Assembly (NCBI GenBank): GCA_020025955.1
Contig: JAHHRF010000009.1
Coordinates: forward strand, 1-48,248
Direction: 5' to 3'
DNA from: Sutterella sp.
Lineage (GTDB): Bacteria > Pseudomonadota > Gammaproteobacteria > Burkholderiales > Burkholderiaceae_F
Length of the DNA stretch: 48,248 nucleotides
This document shows positions 7,868-17,615 of the stretch, piece by piece; position 1 is the first letter of the stretch; every line of letters starts with the position of its first letter. The translations under genes and the position numbers were made by a program. The notes beneath the pieces were generated by a model that made no database searches, had not been told where the DNA came from, and saw nothing but the letters and a program-made list of their open reading frames with translations.

Positions 7868-8765
7868 AAAGGCTGTTCTTTTATCGATCGCCCTCTTGTT
7901 TGAGAGCGTCTTTGTGATGAGTCCTTCGTGTTACGCCAAGAATTCAATGGCAGCCCCGCAAGGCACTGTTCGCTTTACTGAAGCGGCCACAACGACTCAG
8001 CCCACACTCTTTACGACGGAAAACCGTGCATTCAACCACTTTGAATTCACGATTCCCAAAGAGACCACGTTAATTCGCGTCCCAGACGATCCCATTTTGA
8101 ATGCGGTCTATAACACCGCCAAACTCGAGGTCTTTTCGAACGCAAAAACGCACGCCCTCTTTGTCAAACCGTTAACTGATGACGTCACAACCCTTTATTT
8201 GACAACCAAATCTGGGGTGACGCTTTCATTGGCCTTAACGCCCGATGAGTATGCGCCCGAGCGCCCGATCTTATTACGTGCGAAGACAAAGCCTGTAGAG
8301 CCGTCTCCGGTGGAACGTGCCCCTGACTTTTCTCGTTTAAGTCCACTGGCTGCTCCTGACTACTCGTCAAAGTTAAGTCGCTTTGTAAAGCAGGCCTTAA
8401 ATCAAGAAACGGGTAACGAACTCGAGTGCACGCCACTGAAGAAAACCGATAACAATCGTTTGCTCTTAGAGGTAAAGGAAACGCTCAAGCCGTTACATGT
8501 TATGCCTCTCTCGCGGTGCGCCTCCAAAGAAGCCTTAGGTCTCGTTGTCTCGGTTACGAACGGGACCTTGGGCACCTGGCAACTTCATAACGAAGCGTTA
8601 CTTGGACTCAAAATGGCCCCGATCATGGGCGTCGCCTCAACGCAAGAGACGTTAAAACCGACGGATGTCGGTCAAGTTGTGTTCCTTATCAGTCCAACGC
8701 AGACGGATGCCATCACATTTAAAAAAGAGGCTCCTAAACATGGTGCAAAGGTGACGCATGACTGA
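7860..8765 (+). CDS. traK: TraK, secretin-like outer-membrane complex protein
   Basis: About 301 residues with an N-terminal signal peptide (KAVLLSIALLFESVFVMSPS, cleavage likely after CYA). The mature part is beta-rich with LIRVPDDPILNAVYNTAKLEVF in the region that gives the TraK family its secretin-like fold. In F systems TraK joins TraV and TraB to form the outer-membrane core ring. GGGAGG lies nine bases before the ATG; a GTG one codon earlier is an alternative. Both ends overlap neighbours (traE and traB), as in a tight operon. Confidence 0.8.
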   Translation: MNKKAVLLSIALLFESVFVMSPSCYAKNSMAAPQGTVRFTEAATTTQPTLFTTENRAFNHFEFTIPKETTLIRVPDDPILNAVYNTAKLEVFSNAKTHALFVKPLTDDVTTLYLTTKSGVTLSLALTPDEYAPERPILLRAKTKPVEPSPVERAPDFSRLSPLAAPDYSSKLSRFVKQALNQETGNELECTPLKKTDNNRLLLEVKETLKPLHVMPLSRCASKEALGLVVSVTNGTLGTWQLHNEALLGLKMAPIMGVASTQETLKPTDVGQVVFLISPTQTDAITFKKEAPKHGAKVTHD

Positions 8766-10152
8766 ATCTACCCCTGAATCCACGCCTCAGGTGCCCCCGT
8801 TTGATGAGACCTCACACAAACGCAAAATCCTTCTCAAGCAGCGCCTCCTATCAGGGGCTGCTTGCCTTGCATTACTCGGCTTTGTGTATTGGAGCGTGAA
8901 ATCTGACGAAGTTCATCAAGTTGAACAAGCGCCTCAAAGAGAAACGGTCTTTGCGGTGTTACCTAAACACACCGATAAGGAAGCCTTTACGCAGCAGTTT
9001 GCGCGAAAGATGACCACCTTAAAAGATCAGGTCGAAAAACTCGAAAAAGCTCAGGATGAACGTGACGCGAAGACCCAAAAAACGTTGTCTGAATTAGCGG
9101 ATTCAATCTCACAGCTCAATAAAGAGTTGGACTCAAAACTTCAACTCATCAATGACGATTTGCAAGCTCACCAAGAGGAAGTCGCTCGCAATCGCGTTAA
9201 CGCGGTGGAATTGCCCGATGGTGACATTCGATCCCGATTAACTGACCGCATGGAAAAACAAGGGCTGAATACGCCTTCTGCTGTGGCTCCCATGGGATTG
9301 GCCAATATGGATGGCAGCAGTCCACAGCCAAGTTCTTCCGGACTTCTCTTAGGGATGATTGATCTCGACGACACTTCACACAAAGAGAACAGCGCGCCCA
9401 ACCCGTCAGCTTATGAAGCAGGCGAAAACCTAATGGAGCAACGCCCTGCCCCTCAACCAGATGTTGTTCGCCCTCCAGCTCTACGGGTCGACGACGCGTT
9501 AGATGTAAACCGCGCTCAAGGACAAAACGTCAAAAATTACATCCCTGCTGGCAGTTTTGTTAAAGCCACGTTGCTCTCTGGCGTCTACGCTGGAACGGGG
9601 CCCGATGCTCCCACGACCCCCACTCCAGTGTTGCTCTCTATTAAGAACGACACTGTTTTACCCAACGACTGGAATGCTGATTTAACTGGTTGCTTTTTGA
9701 TGGGTAACGCCACTGGGGAACTCAGTTCTGAACGCGTTCAAATTCGTTTGGAACGTTTGAGTTGTGTACGTCAATCGGGTGATGTCATTGACTTACGCGT
9801 CAAAGGATTAGTCACTGGCGAAGACGGCAAAGTCGGTCTACACGGGCGATTAGTCAGTCGTAATGGCAAAGCGATCGCCTCGGCGGTTGGCATGGGCTTT
9901 TTAAGTGGCTTAGGTCAAGCGGTATCGTTGAGCGCTCAAGAAGTACGTGACGGTTCTAACTACGACACGGTTCACGTCTCCAATCCTTGGAAAGCCGGCT
10001 TTGGAAAAGGGGCGGCCGATTCCATGAATCAGATCACACGCTATTACCTCAAGTTAGCCGAACGTATCTTCCCTGTTCTCGAGGTCGATGCGGGGCGAGT
10101 TGTTGACGTCATTTTCTCCCAAGGCGTGCTCTTGGGCATTAAGGAGTCCTGA
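8758..10152 (+). CDS. traB: TraB, VirB10-like envelope-spanning protein
   Basis: 464 residues. A cytoplasmic start, one membrane helix (about 31-47), a coiled-coil stretch (about 80-135, heptads such as LKDQVEKLEKAQDE), a proline-rich linker (about 200-250) and a C-terminal TrbI/VirB10-type beta-barrel domain (about 255-460) with IPAGSFVKATLLSGVYAGTG and a GCF segment. TraB spans the periplasm and links the inner-membrane ATPase side to the TraK/TraV ring. Order and overlaps with traK and traV support the call. Confidence 0.9.
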   Translation: MTESTPESTPQVPPFDETSHKRKILLKQRLLSGAACLALLGFVYWSVKSDEVHQVEQAPQRETVFAVLPKHTDKEAFTQQFARKMTTLKDQVEKLEKAQDERDAKTQKTLSELADSISQLNKELDSKLQLINDDLQAHQEEVARNRVNAVELPDGDIRSRLTDRMEKQGLNTPSAVAPMGLANMDGSSPQPSSSGLLLGMIDLDDTSHKENSAPNPSAYEAGENLMEQRPAPQPDVVRPPALRVDDALDVNRAQGQNVKNYIPAGSFVKATLLSGVYAGTGPDAPTTPTPVLLSIKNDTVLPNDWNADLTGCFLMGNATGELSSERVQIRLERLSCVRQSGDVIDLRVKGLVTGEDGKVGLHGRLVSRNGKAIASAVGMGFLSGLGQAVSLSAQEVRDGSNYDTVHVSNPWKAGFGKGAADSMNQITRYYLKLAERIFPVLEVDAGRVVDVIFSQGVLLGIKES

Positions 10153-10643
10153 TGCGCAAATCCATTCAAAACAGCTGCCTTGTTCTGTCACTTTTAGTGT
10201 TATCGGGTTGCACTGGGCTGGATAGTTCTTCAACGTTTTCTTGCTCCAAGGATCATCCCGTGAACTGTCAGAGCGTAAGTGATGCCTATCGAGTTTCTCA
10301 AACCGAAAGCCCCTTAACGTCAGTGAAAGAGTCGGAGTCCCTGGAAACACAAGGCTTGAACCAAAGCCCCAATAGTGACACCGCGATTACCTCAGCCGAG
10401 CGCACGAATGGCGTGGGCGTGAGAGCGACTGGAAAACAACCTATTAACGCTTCCACACCGAAGCGTTTGCCTGAAATTACCGCCCAACTCACCTTGGCCC
10501 CTTGGTCGGATGCGCAAGGGAACCTACATGGCACCGAGAACATTTTCATCTTGGTCCGCCCTGCTCGATGGGCTACGCAGCAATTTCGAGAAAAAGAAAG
10601 AACACGTACTGTTACGCCGCTGACGAAAGATCTAAATCAATAA
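10152..10643 (+). CDS. traV: TraV-like outer-membrane lipoprotein
   Basis: 163 residues. LLVLSGC gives a lipobox with Cys20 as the lipidated residue. Two further cysteines lie just after it (FSC and VNC, residues 30-40), a pattern typical of TraV. The rest is low-complexity and ends in a basic tail. TraV anchors the T4SS core complex to the outer membrane with TraK and TraB. The start overlaps the traB stop by one base (TGATG). Confidence 0.8.
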   Translation: MRKSIQNSCLVLSLLVLSGCTGLDSSSTFSCSKDHPVNCQSVSDAYRVSQTESPLTSVKESESLETQGLNQSPNSDTAITSAERTNGVGVRATGKQPINASTPKRLPEITAQLTLAPWSDAQGNLHGTENIFILVRPARWATQQFREKERTRTVTPLTKDLNQ

Positions 10644-10700
10644 CTTTCCCTTTCGGTTCTTTATCAGTCCAGTTTACAAATTAACCATTGAGCACCCAGC

Positions 10701-13373
10701 ATGATGGACGATTCGTTTATTTCACGTTTAAATCAGGCGTTGAGCACCGCTAAAAGTTACTTGTTGAGTAAGAAGACTCCAAACATTGGCCGAAAAGACA
10801 CGGTACCGATGAGTGGTGAGGACTTAGACATTCTCGACCAGCTAAGCGTGTTCCTCCCCTGGGAATCATGCGATGACAATGGTTTAGTCATTACCCGAGG
10901 GGAAGGGCCAGATCGCCCTGAAGGCATTGCTTTTACGATTGAAATCACACCGCAGACTGGGCTCACTGACACCATGGAAGAGACGTTAATTGGTTTAGCC
11001 AATGACGTCCCAGTTGGCACCTGTTTCCAACTGAGTACCTTTGCCTCTCCTTATGTAGAAGAGAAAACGCGTGCCCTATTAAACGCTCTCGATTTAAATG
11101 CCGCCCCTAATAGCAGTGTGGCGCATTGCTACGAGCATGCGATTGTCCGTCGCAAAAGCTTACTGGACCATTTAACAAGAGAAACTGGACGTTTAGGGGT
11201 GCCTATTCGTCATTTCCGTTCTTGGCTTTCCGTTGTTTTACCAACCCCAGATCCAGCCTCTTCTGAAGCAAAAGAAATGGCGTTACGCCTTCGAGACGGT
11301 ATGCGAGCCACCCTTCAACAATCCAATTTATTTGGAGGCTTTTGGACTCGCAACACGCTTGTGGAAACGGCTTCGCAACTCTTAAACCCTGCCGCCTTAA
11401 CGCTTCCAGGGTTTGAACCCCTTGAGGCGGATCCCTTTAATTCGCCTGCTGAATCGGTTCTTTTTCCAGATTCCACGTTTCAGGTGACGAGTCGAGGAAT
11501 CAATGTCACCTGTGCTGACTCAATTGAGCCGGTGACGGTTGTCGCTTTAAGTGCTGTTCGTTATCCGCGTGATTGGTCTACCGCTCAAGCCTCCTTCTTG
11601 TTGGGAGAAATAGAGCGTGGAGGTACTCAACTCCCCTGCCCATTTATCGTGACGTCGTTATGTCAAACGTTAAATGCAGCCAACCAGAAAGTGATGGCAG
11701 AGACGCACCGTTGTCGTGCCTTACAAATGTCGCAGACGCCACTGGCCACCATGACGCCTTACTACCACGAGAAAGCGCGTGAGTGGTCAATTGCTTTAGA
11801 GAGTTTTAAAGGCGACGGGGGGCTTGCTTTTGTCGGTCATCAAGTCCTTTTAATGCCCTACAAGTCTCAAGTCTCGAACGTGATGAATACGGCGCGAGGA
11901 ATCGCACGCAAAGTCGGGCTCGAGCTTCGTCCGTTAACGACTTTGCATACCCTGGGTTACTTTAGCCATCTCCCTATGATGGCCGGACCTTTATTGATGG
12001 GAGACCTGCATAAATCGGGACTCCTTCCCAGACGCACGGTAGCTACGGCCCTTCGAGGGGCTCCTTTAATTGCGGAATGGCAAGGAACGGGAGGACGCGG
12101 CAACACGGGAGAGATTAAGCCACTACTCACATTGGTTGGCCGTCGAGGACAACTCATGCATGTAGACCCATTTGCGAATACCGCAGGGGGCTACTCCATG
12201 ACCATTGTCGGAAAGTCAGGCTCTGGCAAATCCGTCGTCATGAATAACCTCGCCTTCTCTACGTTGTCCCAAGGGGGACGTGTCTGGATCATCGACGTCG
12301 GACGAAGCTATGAAAAAGTCACCACTTTGCTTGAAGGTGCTTTTTTAATCTTCAACGAGGACAGCGTCTGGGATTTGAACCCCTTGCGTCTGTTGGCTGT
12401 GAATACGGAAGAAGGGCTTCGTGAAGGCATTGAGTCCGTTGTGGCCATTTTGGGCGAACTATTAAGCCCGCAACGTACGCTTTCAGACTTTGAAAAATCG
12501 GTTCTTTTAAATGCCCTCACTGTTACGGCAACGCGTGCTTTTAAAGAGAATCGGATCCCTTTGCTTATTGATCTCTATCAGGTCATGCAAGAGCAGAACC
12601 CATCGGGCGATCAGCGCATTAATGATCTTTGCATCATGCTCCGGCCCTATATTGATGGTCCTCTTGCCAAATGGGTTAACGGCACTGGGAAACCATTGTC
12701 ATTTACTCATGCTTTGACCGTATTGGAACTTGAAGGCTTAGGGCAGCATCCAGCCTTACGACAAGCTGCATTGATGACGTTAATGGTGCTCATTGGGCGC
12801 GCCATGGAAGAAGATCGACAACAAGTGAAGCTCGTCATGATTGATGAAGCTTGGGATTTAATGGGCTCTGGTCACGCCGGTCACTTTATTGAGTCTGGGT
12901 TCCGTCGTGCTCGCAAACATAACGGTGCCTTCGTTGTTGCCACCCAATCGATGGCTGACTTCTTTAAGAGTGAAAGCGCTAAAGCTGCGTGGGATAGTGC
13001 GGATACGCGTCTTTGGTTACGCCAAGACATTCAAACCGTGGAAAGCCTCGATGCACAAGGACTCTTTTGCTCTGACGACTGGTTTAAAAAGACGTTGGCT
13101 TCATTGACTACGGTATCTGGCTCGTACTCAGAAATGATCGTGCAAGTCGGGGACGGACCGAGGTCGGTTGGTCGACTGGTATTAGATGACTTCATGCGTG
13201 TGCTCTTTTCAAGTCACCCTGAAGAATTCTCTGCCGTGCAAGCTTGGTGTAAACAAGGGGCATCGATGGCAATGGCTGTTGAGGCTGTTGCACAAGGTCA
13301 TTTACATCCCTCGCCAGAATTATTAAATACGCTCCTCGCTCATCACACTAAAGAAGGGGCGAATCATGGCTAA
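10701..13373 (+). CDS. traC: TraC, VirB4-type T4SS ATPase
   Basis: 890 residues. Walker A GKSGSGKS at 504-511; Walker B VMIDEAW with Asp715-Glu716; a TQS motif (VVATQSMADFF) and the C-terminal RAAA-like region follow as in VirB4 proteins. The N-terminal half matches TraC_F_IV-type proteins (FLPWESCDDNGLVITRGEG near 45-70). TraC is the cytoplasmic motor for pilus assembly, docked on the inner-membrane complex. Start is ATGATG after a 57-base gap from traV; the upstream site is weak. The length is close to F TraC (about 875). Confidence 0.93.
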   Translation: MMDDSFISRLNQALSTAKSYLLSKKTPNIGRKDTVPMSGEDLDILDQLSVFLPWESCDDNGLVITRGEGPDRPEGIAFTIEITPQTGLTDTMEETLIGLANDVPVGTCFQLSTFASPYVEEKTRALLNALDLNAAPNSSVAHCYEHAIVRRKSLLDHLTRETGRLGVPIRHFRSWLSVVLPTPDPASSEAKEMALRLRDGMRATLQQSNLFGGFWTRNTLVETASQLLNPAALTLPGFEPLEADPFNSPAESVLFPDSTFQVTSRGINVTCADSIEPVTVVALSAVRYPRDWSTAQASFLLGEIERGGTQLPCPFIVTSLCQTLNAANQKVMAETHRCRALQMSQTPLATMTPYYHEKAREWSIALESFKGDGGLAFVGHQVLLMPYKSQVSNVMNTARGIARKVGLELRPLTTLHTLGYFSHLPMMAGPLLMGDLHKSGLLPRRTVATALRGAPLIAEWQGTGGRGNTGEIKPLLTLVGRRGQLMHVDPFANTAGGYSMTIVGKSGSGKSVVMNNLAFSTLSQGGRVWIIDVGRSYEKVTTLLEGAFLIFNEDSVWDLNPLRLLAVNTEEGLREGIESVVAILGELLSPQRTLSDFEKSVLLNALTVTATRAFKENRIPLLIDLYQVMQEQNPSGDQRINDLCIMLRPYIDGPLAKWVNGTGKPLSFTHALTVLELEGLGQHPALRQAALMTLMVLIGRAMEEDRQQVKLVMIDEAWDLMGSGHAGHFIESGFRRARKHNGAFVVATQSMADFFKSESAKAAWDSADTRLWLRQDIQTVESLDAQGLFCSDDWFKKTLASLTTVSGSYSEMIVQVGDGPRSVGRLVLDDFMRVLFSSHPEEFSAVQAWCKQGASMAMAVEAVAQGHLHPSPELLNTLLAHHTKEGANHG

Positions 13374-15366
13374 AACGCCGAGCTTAAAAGTTCGGCACAA
13401 AAAAGCTCCGAACTTTGACATCAAAGGGGTTACTGATGGGGAACCTGTCGTCCCCCGTCCGTGGGAAGTTGACTCTAAGAAAAAGGGCGTTCGACGTCTT
13501 TCCAAAAAAGCTAAGGATGCCCTAGCCTCTCAAGCCCAGCTATTAGCTGGGCATTCGGCGTTGAGTGACAACTTGTCTGACATGGAAGAGGAAACCCCTT
13601 CTCTGGTTCCAGTCAAAAAGGCGGCGAAACCCAGCCATCGGAAAAAGAGCAACAAGGCACAAAAGAAAACCGTGCCTGATTCAAAAAAGGAGTCGGCTTC
13701 AAAAACGGGGGGCGTTCCAGAAAAAACGCCACAGGTCGAAGCCTCAGCACCCATTCAAGAGGACACCCCCTCGTTCTTGGAACTTGACCCAGAAAAACCA
13801 GAAGACTCCGACGATCGCTCTCAGGTTCTTCATCCCATCCCTGAGGCGATTCAGTCATGCGCTGACCAAAATTTTATTGACCTCACCCAATTACCAAGAC
13901 TTCGTAGTGTTCGTCGCTATATCGACATGCGCGACCTTTATGAAGCCTGCGTTCTTCATGATCACTACGCGGCCCTGGGATTAAAAAACTATCACGATGG
14001 CGATCCGCTTGGGTTAGCTGTTGAACTTGACACCCAAGAAGAGAACACAGAGCAAGTAGACGCTAATGAATCAACACACGAAACCGTCTTTCTTCACGAC
14101 CACGACCAGTTCTTAGAAAGCAAACGTGAGGCCACAGAAGCATTAGGACTTTATCAACAGCTCTGTCGTGACAACCGAGAAGCGCATTTAGCAGCGTTAG
14201 TTGAACGCCTCCCTAAGGAGGTTCGTCAAGAAGGCGTGATCTGGGCAGAAGAGCTCGCAGAAGAACTCTACGTAGCCAATGAAGTGGACCGAAAAGCAGT
14301 CATTGAAAAGGCACTGTCGAACTTTCCGACCGATGACCCAAATGCAATGGATGTAGCGCGTCGATGGCTGCTAGGTAATTTCGTTGCCTTAAATGACTTA
14401 AATGCTCTTTTTCCATCCAATGGACGCTTGGAATGGCTGGACTTTCCGCATCACCGAACAACCCTTTTAGATCCATTAGCGGACTACAAAGCTCGAATAG
14501 AGGACTTTAAAGAGCAAGTCGTCGCAGAGGATACGCCAATGCGCATCACCAGTCCGGATTGCAATGACGAAGACACTACCAAGTCCTTAGAGGCAAATGA
14601 TGCACCCCCTGGACCAACGTCTTCGTCCTCCGAAAAACCCTCTGATGAATTGAAGGCAAAGGAAGACCCCGAAAAGGAGGAAGGGCCAACTTCCAAAAAG
14701 AGTGACACCCCTACGCATTCATCAGATTGCAAATTTGAGCTTTTTGATCAGGCCCATTTAGAGAAATTTCGAAAGCTAGGTGAAAAAGCCTTAGAGGAAA
14801 TTCAAACCTTTATTAAATCCCTTTCGGGAGACAAGGTAAAAAACTGGGTTCTAGCGCTCTTCAAACAGGAACCCTTATCACATAAAGAGGATGCTATGAA
14901 CGACGAACAAACTAAGACGAGTTTCTTATCCGAATTCATTCAACGAATTAAACAGAACTTCGTAAAGAGCGATCGCATCACGTTGGCCATCTGGGGACTA
15001 ACCGGAGTGATTGCATTGGGGCTATTGGTGCACTGGCTGATGGCGCCGTTGCCTCTGTATTACGTCGACATGCATGAAATCGAACAAATTGCCATTGAAG
15101 CGCAAGTTGTCGCGAAAGCTTTTCCAGAAGAAAAGGACCTTCAATGCCCGAGCATTGATAAAGACAAGATTGACTCAACCATTAAGGAGATTTCGGATCG
15201 TTATCAAATTCCCATTTTTGATGTTCAGGAGATCGCTCGTTTCCAAGGTAATGACAAGGTGAAAGTAAAAAACATCACCAAGGCTGTATTGAAAAAGCTG
15301 GGACTTCCCCCGCAAAAAGTCAGTCTTGCCAACGAGCGTTTCACGCATTTAATGAGCGAACAATAA
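13366..15366 (+). CDS. very long TrbI-like protein with a charged N-terminal extension
   Basis: 666 residues, starting inside the end of traC. The C-terminal part (about 520-666) has one membrane helix (538-560) followed by PLYYVDMHEIEQIAIEAQ and a coiled segment DKIDSTIKEISDRYQIPIFDV, which resembles F TrbI (about 128 residues: helix, V-F-D-M-K segment, coiled region, ...LVSPAVV). The position between traC and the TraW/TraU genes is also that of trbI. The first 520 residues are highly charged: Lys/Pro/Glu-rich and probably disordered at 1-165 and 385-455, with a more ordered part (about 165-375) that I do not recognise. It would place a large domain in the cytoplasm near TraC. Call based on topology and synteny. 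Confidence 0.6.
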   Translation: MAKTPSLKVRHKKAPNFDIKGVTDGEPVVPRPWEVDSKKKGVRRLSKKAKDALASQAQLLAGHSALSDNLSDMEEETPSLVPVKKAAKPSHRKKSNKAQKKTVPDSKKESASKTGGVPEKTPQVEASAPIQEDTPSFLELDPEKPEDSDDRSQVLHPIPEAIQSCADQNFIDLTQLPRLRSVRRYIDMRDLYEACVLHDHYAALGLKNYHDGDPLGLAVELDTQEENTEQVDANESTHETVFLHDHDQFLESKREATEALGLYQQLCRDNREAHLAALVERLPKEVRQEGVIWAEELAEELYVANEVDRKAVIEKALSNFPTDDPNAMDVARRWLLGNFVALNDLNALFPSNGRLEWLDFPHHRTTLLDPLADYKARIEDFKEQVVAEDTPMRITSPDCNDEDTTKSLEANDAPPGPTSSSSEKPSDELKAKEDPEKEEGPTSKKSDTPTHSSDCKFELFDQAHLEKFRKLGEKALEEIQTFIKSLSGDKVKNWVLALFKQEPLSHKEDAMNDEQTKTSFLSEFIQRIKQNFVKSDRITLAIWGLTGVIALGLLVHWLMAPLPLYYVDMHEIEQIAIEAQVVAKAFPEEKDLQCPSIDKDKIDSTIKEISDRYQIPIFDVQEIARFQGNDKVKVKNITKAVLKKLGLPPQKVSLANERFTHLMSEQ

Positions 15367-15435
15367 AAACTCTCCTCGGGATTTCTTTAAAGAACTGCCC
15401 TATTGCTTTATATCACATCAATTGGAAAGCAAATA

Positions 15436-16587
15436 ATGACCCGTCCCAACCAGACCACTTCAGTTAAACCCATTGAAGGAAAGCATCAACATTTCGACAA
15501 AGCACTCACTGCGCGTCGAACGAGAAAAAATACGGATTCCTTCACGTTATTGACCGAATGGGGAACGCGCGTCTTTCTCTCGCAAGCGCCACGAACCTCA
15601 TTTCAAGCCGTCATGACAACTTTGTTGCGTTTAGCGGGTTTGAGCGCCAAACAGTTTGATCGAGACGATTTGATTGAAAAGATTGAACACACTTCCACTA
15701 ACGACTTAAAAGCCGCCACTCGACAAGTGCTCTCTTTGACTAAGCGTTCCATTCAACTCAAAAAGAAAGCAGTAAAGCAGTTTCACTCTCAAGAAAGCAT
15801 TGACGCCCTTAATGAAGCGTTATGCCCCAGCGCTTACGCACGTCTTTCTGGAGCACCTGATTATCTCCCCTGGGATGTAGAACATGACGGGCATCTTGTT
15901 TCGCGCGAACTGTCTCGTGCTTTAGGGATTGTGCGCTGGGCCCATGCCATCACGCCCGAAATGGATAAACGACTTCGAACGTTATTCGATAACGCTTTTT
16001 ATTATTCGCGCCGAGGCTGCTTAAATCCTTGGTCATCTAACCGTCCCCTTATCGTCTTAGGTGAGGTCGATGAGTTGGCTAAAGGGTTAGTCACCGACTT
16101 ATGGGCCTACCACCCCAAAATCTGTGTCGTACTCACGAAAAAGGAAAGTGAAAATCCTTTCGAAGCCCTTCCCATCCCCGTTTGTTACGACCCCAATCAG
16201 CATCTGCCGTTTTTCTTAGCTATTGAAACAACGCCGACTCTTATTGAGCCACGATTGGGGGGCATCACATTAACCGCAGCAACCGGGGGCATTGACACCT
16301 TACGACTCGATACGAAAGCCATTCCAAGTTGGTATCGATCACTGGCTGAAATCGGCGTTCTGAATCGCCTCCAATACGTAAATCACTGCGCACTCTTAGG
16401 CGAGATCCCTCCCCCTAAGCGTGCCTTGTATATCAAACGACTCAAGCACCTCTTTAACGTCAAGGTCGAGTCAGATTGGAAAAACGAGCCAACGGACACA
16501 GAACGTGCTTTCGTGAGAAACACACGACTGACGCGTCAAGCCCTTAAAACGGAAATTCTCCATACCTTAGAGAACATGGAGGCTTAA
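15436..16587 (+). CDS. unknown protein inside the tra operon
   Basis: 383 residues, not recognised. No signal peptide or membrane helix; predicted cytoplasmic. A basic N-terminus (to about residue 30), a helical middle, then an alpha/beta-looking part with hydrophobic strands RPLIVLGEVDELA (about 205) and KICVVLTKKE (about 230) reminiscent of a nucleotide-binding core but without a P-loop. The segment GGITLTAATGGIDTLRLDTK (about 275-295) may be beta. GGAAAG lies about seven bases before the chosen ATG; an upstream in-frame start lacks such a site. It lies between the TrbI-like gene and traU, both transcribed the same way, so a cytoplasmic role in the transfer machine is likely. Confidence 0.65.
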   Translation: MTRPNQTTSVKPIEGKHQHFDKALTARRTRKNTDSFTLLTEWGTRVFLSQAPRTSFQAVMTTLLRLAGLSAKQFDRDDLIEKIEHTSTNDLKAATRQVLSLTKRSIQLKKKAVKQFHSQESIDALNEALCPSAYARLSGAPDYLPWDVEHDGHLVSRELSRALGIVRWAHAITPEMDKRLRTLFDNAFYYSRRGCLNPWSSNRPLIVLGEVDELAKGLVTDLWAYHPKICVVLTKKESENPFEALPIPVCYDPNQHLPFFLAIETTPTLIEPRLGGITLTAATGGIDTLRLDTKAIPSWYRSLAEIGVLNRLQYVNHCALLGEIPPPKRALYIKRLKHLFNVKVESDWKNEPTDTERAFVRNTRLTRQALKTEILHTLENMEA

Positions 16588-16589
16588 CT

Positions 16590-17615
16590 GTGCGTCGAGC
16601 TCTTTCATTGCTAGTTGCACTAGGCTTGGGACTTTTTTGCCAATTACCTTACGCCGCAGGTGGTTGTTCTGGGCGCGTCATCAATCCCATCACGGACATC
16701 TGTTGGTCTTGCCTCTTTCCCATTCGTTTAGGGAAAAGCGTACGCCTGTCCAAAACGGGTACGTTGTCTGATGCCGAGACTGACGCACCCTCTTTTTGCG
16801 TGTGCGATCTGAAACCTGGACTCAACATGAGCTTCTGGGAACCTATTCGTACCGTTGAAATTGTGAGAACGCCAGGCTGCTCACCGAGTTTAGGTGGAAT
16901 AAAACTTCCAACTGTGAATGCACCGTCTTACAGCAAAGTGCATCAGAAGCATTACGAGGGAGGCGCTCGGCGTCACACCGCCTTTTATCAAGTGCACTGG
17001 TTCGTCACGCCTTGGCTTTTTACGCTTGAGGTTCTTTTGGACCAAGCCTGTTTAGAGCAAGCACCCTGGGACTTGGCCTACATGAGTGAGTTGGATCCGT
17101 TATGGAATGACTCCGTGGCCAGCTTCATCTTGCAACCCGACAGTGCTCAATTCGCCAACCCGCTCTCTATTGCGGCGTGTTCGGCAGATTGTATCGCCGC
17201 CTCGATGGGGCTCCCCCTTAACAACTTGTATTGGTGTTCAGGGTGTCAGGGCTCTCTTTTTCCTCTAACGGGCTGGGTAGCGAGCTCCGTATCGCATATC
17301 AAATCATGGATGCTTTTGGCTCACCGTTTTGCCGTAAAGATGGCCAGAGAAGGTCTGTTATGGAGTGCACATGGCCGAGACGGTCAATGTGGCCCTTATA
17401 TCCAACCCTTATTTCAAAAAGATGTTTGGCGCATGGAATTGCTCTACCCTGCCCCGGCGGGTGCAAAAACCTTCTGTGTGCCGTTAGGACGTGGCACGAC
17501 CACACATTACGAAGGTCGGACGATGAGTCCTGGGAGTGAAGATGGCGTGATTTTGATGTGGCGTCGTCGAGACTGCTGTGCTTCGCCTAACACCTTAATG
17601 AAGGAGCCGTCATGA
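16590..17615 (+). CDS. traU: TraU, periplasmic mating-pair protein
   Basis: 341 residues with an N-terminal signal peptide ending around PYAAGG. Directly after it comes CSGRVINPITDICWSCLFPI, the hallmark of TraU, and many further cysteines (e.g. SIAACSADCIAAS, WCSGCQGSLFP, RRRDCC) that need disulphide formation. TraU is required for DNA transfer and late pilus functions in F. The start codon is GTG, two bases after the preceding stop; the downstream end overlaps traW as ATGA. Confidence 0.92.
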   Translation: MRRALSLLVALGLGLFCQLPYAAGGCSGRVINPITDICWSCLFPIRLGKSVRLSKTGTLSDAETDAPSFCVCDLKPGLNMSFWEPIRTVEIVRTPGCSPSLGGIKLPTVNAPSYSKVHQKHYEGGARRHTAFYQVHWFVTPWLFTLEVLLDQACLEQAPWDLAYMSELDPLWNDSVASFILQPDSAQFANPLSIAACSADCIAASMGLPLNNLYWCSGCQGSLFPLTGWVASSVSHIKSWMLLAHRFAVKMAREGLLWSAHGRDGQCGPYIQPLFQKDVWRMELLYPAPAGAKTFCVPLGRGTTTHYEGRTMSPGSEDGVILMWRRRDCCASPNTLMKEPS

